In this document: in pieces, positions 7,132 to 9,484 of the stretch
Numbering within the stretch: the first letter of the stretch is position 1
Layout: the number at the start of each line of letters is the position of its first letter
Assembly: GCA_022842225.1 (NCBI GenBank)
Contig: JALHPX010000074.1
Coordinates: 1-9,484, forward strand
DNA: 9,484 bases
Source: a bacterium
Lineage (GTDB): Bacteria; Bdellovibrionota; FAC87; UBA2466
Direction of reading: 5' to 3'
Program-made: the position numbers and the translations under genes
Notes under the pieces: generated by a model
What the model was told of the DNA's origin: nothing
What the model saw: only the letters and a program-made list of their open reading frames with translations
Database searches by the model: none

Positions 7132-7147
7132 AAAATACCAGCGGTAT
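7132..7147 (-). terminator. Possible upstream tandem terminator hairpin
   Basis: On the minus strand, ATACC, a three-base loop (GCT) and GGTAT form a five-base-pair stem, and TTTT comes from the adjoining bases. It precedes the larger hairpin by only a few bases, suggesting a tandem terminator or one composite structure. The short stem makes this uncertain. Confidence 0.3.
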
Positions 7148-7174
7148 CCAGGATTTACAAAGGTGTGGACCTTA

Positions 7175-8053
7175 TTACGGCTCAGATTTGGGCAGCTGGG
7201 TGGGGCAACTCAGGCCTGGGTCAAACCCGACGTTCACGCCCATTCCAGAGCGAATAAACGTACGGCCAAACGGCTCTTTTTCGATCCTAAGTACGTTTAA
7301 CTCGGAGTAACACGGCTCATTCCACACCCGTAGCGTTTCAATCGCGCGCAACCGCGAGCGCTGCGTTGGAAAAACAAGGTATTCAATGAGTCGATCTTTT
7401 TCCACAGCTACAACCGCGTAACTCAATCGCAAAGCCGCCTGCCCACGTCGGCTATTGATACGTCCCAAATGCTGGCCGACGACAACGGGATTCATTGCGG
7501 AGGCATAGCCAGCTTTGTGTGCAAGGATGCGGACCAGACCAAAGCCGCGCTGCCAATCCACCGGGGTTTTGCCGAGAAAATAAGCTGCGGGCGCGATTTC
7601 GGTTTTTCCGTCTCTCACCTGCAATTCGACTTTGGTAAACGGTTTGGCTACGAGACTGCCACTCGCCTTGCCATCTTGCCTTGGCTCTTTTGCAAACAAA
7701 CCGTGGATAAAATGCAGAGGGCCATACGACTTCCCGCGCTCGGTCTGGCGAATCTTGTCGTAGTGATCGGCGGACTTATAAACCAGAATAGCCATCTCCT
7801 CTGGCAGGTGAAACCGCTTCGCCGTATTCCACGACGGCATGAAGGGCGAGTAAAAGAGGAGTCCGCGCTCATCTTCTGCCTGACGACTTCCCACTTCAAT
7901 GGTTTCGGGAATGAGTTCCTCGTTGATCAACTTACGAAAACCATCGCGAGTAGCTGTGTCTTGCGCATACCCGCGCCAGAACCGAATCATCGGAAAATCA
8001 GCGAACGCGTATGGGCTCAGCAAAAAGACTAAAATAAAAACCCGGAACAACAT
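7175..8053 (-). CDS. Exported protein of unknown function (292 aa)
   Basis: I do not recognise this family. A Sec signal (MLFRVFILVFLLSPYAFA, cleavage after residue 18) is followed by about 274 residues with no further membrane segment. It is therefore probably periplasmic or secreted. The mature part opens with FPMIRFWRGYAQ and a helix with INEELIPETIEVGS, then strands LLFYSPFMPSW and MAILVYKSADHYDKIRQT. This strand-helix-strand pattern could be a small alpha/beta (dimeric ferredoxin-like) domain, but that is a guess. The C-terminal half is rich in basic residues (NSRRGQAALRL, TQRSRLRAIETL) and holds the only two cysteines (in NEPCYSEL and GLSCPTQ), which could form a disulfide. The start lies 11 bases after the peptidase stop, with GGGGG in the gap as ribosome site. 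The two genes are surely co-transcribed. It ends in tandem stop codons. Confidence 0.85.
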   Translation of the reverse strand: MLFRVFILVFLLSPYAFADFPMIRFWRGYAQDTATRDGFRKLINEELIPETIEVGSRQAEDERGLLFYSPFMPSWNTAKRFHLPEEMAILVYKSADHYDKIRQTERGKSYGPLHFIHGLFAKEPRQDGKASGSLVAKPFTKVELQVRDGKTEIAPAAYFLGKTPVDWQRGFGLVRILAHKAGYASAMNPVVVGQHLGRINSRRGQAALRLSYAVVAVEKDRLIEYLVFPTQRSRLRAIETLRVWNEPCYSELNVLRIEKEPFGRTFIRSGMGVNVGFDPGLSCPTQLPKSEP

Positions 8054-8064
8054 CTAACCCCCAA

Positions 8065-9484
8065 CTAAAAACTATAGATCGGTTCGATATCCACGGGCTG
8101 CGAGCGCGCTTTATCGAGTACCCGTTTCATCTCTGGTCGCACCTGCGCGTACTTATCGAGCAGCTGCTTAGCTTTGGCATAAGAGCCTTCTGCCTGCAAG
8201 GTGAGAAGCTCGCGAGTCAAATCCTGCACGGCTTCGGCAATTTTTGGCGCGTTCAAAGAGAATGTCGAAGTCTCTGAATTCCATTTCACCGCGCCCTTTT
8301 CTACGAGGTAATTAAACTGCAAGGCAGTGCCCTTGCCGTGGGCCTCTTCAATTCCAAACCGGACCGAACGAAACATGCTCGCCAAGTAAGTGGGATACAT
8401 CGTCTCAGCCAACTTCTTGGGCAATGCACCTTTGGCGATGAGCTTTTCCAAAGCCCAGAGTCCCAGGATATCGGCCTTGGCTTCCTCGATAGCCGCATAG
8501 AGTTCCTTCAGCTCCTGACGAACGGTCGTCTTCTTACCGCCAACAACAATGTCATGGGGCCCCAGTCCATGCGCGAGCTCGTGGGTCAGGATGTGAGTAA
8601 AAAAAGCTTCAAAATCTAAGCGACGTAACTCTTTTGCGGGCACGGCAAGCTTTGCTAGCGGTGTGAGGATTTTTTCAAATTTCGCTTTTTGTACGTTCTT
8701 CAACATCACCTTTTTACTGCCATGTTGGGCCAAAACTTTTTCGTCATTGGGCAGATTAAAGGCAGCTGTCATCACCCCACCCCGTGCATCGCCGCCTGAG
8801 TAAATCAGATTCACAATTTTAATCGGACTGGCTTTACCGAGGGTTAGGTTCTTGTAGCGATCGGCCATGGGCAAATTATTCTCTAAAAATTGCAATTCAC
8901 CCGCCAAACCGGCCAGACGCTTAGAGTCGGCATCGTCGACAATTCCGATAAAAGACTCATACGAAGCTTTGTACCCAAATAGTTTGTCGTCATAGGTTTC
9001 GTAAGGACCAAAAGTAATGTCAATTTTGGAATCCAGATTGAGCCAATCCACGTCGCTCGCAAAATAATCATCCGTTAAAAGTCCGTCGGCGCGGCTAGAA
9101 AGAAACGTTTTAAGCGACGCATTCTTCACTCCGTCTGCTGCTTCTTTCAAGAGCGCGGCGGCGGGCTTGACCCACTCGGCATAGGCTTCGTGATACGGAA
9201 CGAACTTCAATTTGCCACCGTCGCGGCGAATCACCGTATAGCAACCCGTCGCCAAGGCGCGATCCGATTCAGAGAGCGAGGCGGCCCACTTCTCAAACTC
9301 CTCTTTCTTCATGTCGAGCGGGTAGTAATTAGAGCCAGCGGGTTTGGCGGGAACGCCTTTAAACGCGGGGGCATCTTCGTGCAGTTGAGCCCAGGGTCCG
9401 GTGTTTTGATCGAAGAACTTAAGCTGCAGCTGCCCGAGTGGGCTTTTGTCTTTGGCGAGTTTTACACGCAGTTCCGGGCTGCCA
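8065..9484 (-). CDS. Zinc metallohydrolase of the dipeptidyl-peptidase III (M49) type, N-terminus cut by window edge
   Basis: The frame stays open from the stop at 8065 to the window edge, giving 472 codons. The ATG at 9312 is internal, because 57 more in-frame codons upstream, including LGQLQLKFFDQNTGPW and KPAGSNYYPLD, look like real protein. Counted from 9312, HELAHGLGPH (244-253) supplies two zinc histidines (H244, H248) and the base E245. EEAKAD (276-281) supplies the third ligand glutamate, as in the M49 second motif. Conserved stretches around them (FGPYETYDDKLFGYKA, SKKVMLKN, FRSVRFGIEEAHGKG) match the DPP III-like domain also found in plant Nudix hydrolase 3. Classical DPP III has HEXXGH; here it is the five-residue HEXXH. 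Aminopeptidase-like cleavage of short peptides is plausible but unproven. Whether the missing N-terminus has a signal peptide or Nudix domain cannot be seen. The next gene downstream is exported, hinting at an envelope role. Confidence 0.88.
   Translation of the reverse strand, partial: GSPELRVKLAKDKSPLGQLQLKFFDQNTGPWAQLHEDAPAFKGVPAKPAGSNYYPLDMKKEEFEKWAASLSESDRALATGCYTVIRRDGGKLKFVPYHEAYAEWVKPAAALLKEAADGVKNASLKTFLSSRADGLLTDDYFASDVDWLNLDSKIDITFGPYETYDDKLFGYKASYESFIGIVDDADSKRLAGLAGELQFLENNLPMADRYKNLTLGKASPIKIVNLIYSGGDARGGVMTAAFNLPNDEKVLAQHGSKKVMLKNVQKAKFEKILTPLAKLAVPAKELRRLDFEAFFTHILTHELAHGLGPHDIVVGGKKTTVRQELKELYAAIEEAKADILGLWALEKLIAKGALPKKLAETMYPTYLASMFRSVRFGIEEAHGKGTALQFNYLVEKGAVKWNSETSTFSLNAPKIAEAVQDLTRELLTLQAEGSYAKAKQLLDKYAQVRPEMKRVLDKARSQPVDIEPIYSF

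Noticed and set aside
7469..8032. Plus-strand open frame of 187 codons opposite the exported protein
   Set aside because: The minus-strand frame has a signal peptide, operon spacing and a ribosome site; the antisense translation has no recognisable features.
9310..9312. ATG at 9312 as the true start of the peptidase-like gene
   Set aside because: The frame continues open and protein-like for 57 codons to the window edge, and no ribosome site precedes this ATG.

Overview
The window comes from a Gram-negative bacterium of roughly 50% GC. The evidence is a TolC-type outer-membrane channel, an RND inner-membrane pump, a periplasmic Spy/CpxP-fold protein and Sec signal peptides. Gene content and GC would fit Bdellovibrionota or a relative, but that placement is an impression and not a proof. 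Every gene I can support lies on the minus strand, so the window reads from right to left.

Right end (9484 to 7175): a two-gene unit. First is a 5'-truncated zinc peptidase-like protein of the dipeptidyl-peptidase III (M49) type, with HELAH and EEAKAD motifs. Eleven bases later comes an exported protein of unknown function (292 aa). The unit ends at one or two small hairpins (7103-7147), the second with a T-run like an intrinsic terminator.

Centre (7112 to 1199): a compact five-gene operon. In order it encodes a small exported Spy/CpxP/CnrX-like helical protein, an ECF sigma factor, a single-pass membrane protein in the usual anti-sigma position, a TolC-family outer-membrane protein, and a 1034-aa HAE1/AcrB-type RND permease. 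Gaps are 3 bases or less, or the genes overlap (11, 50 and 4 nt). An ECF-type promoter (GAACC, 16 bases, CGTCTAA) sits just upstream, and its -35 lies inside the hairpin of the preceding unit. The three regulatory genes match the logic of the CnrX/CnrY/CnrH metal-responsive trans-envelope switch of Cupriavidus. Here, however, the output is a drug/lipophile-type pump, and no periplasmic adaptor gene is present. My model is that an envelope signal is sensed by the Spy-like protein, the membrane protein releases the sigma factor, and the sigma factor activates its own operon including the pump.

Left end (1060 to 1): a family-4 glycosyltransferase whose C-terminus runs off the window. Its 138-base upstream gap contains a near-consensus sigma-54 promoter (TGGCACG, 4 bases, GTGCT), so it is probably transcribed separately from the pump operon. 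No RNA genes, mobile elements, CRISPR arrays or long repeats were seen.
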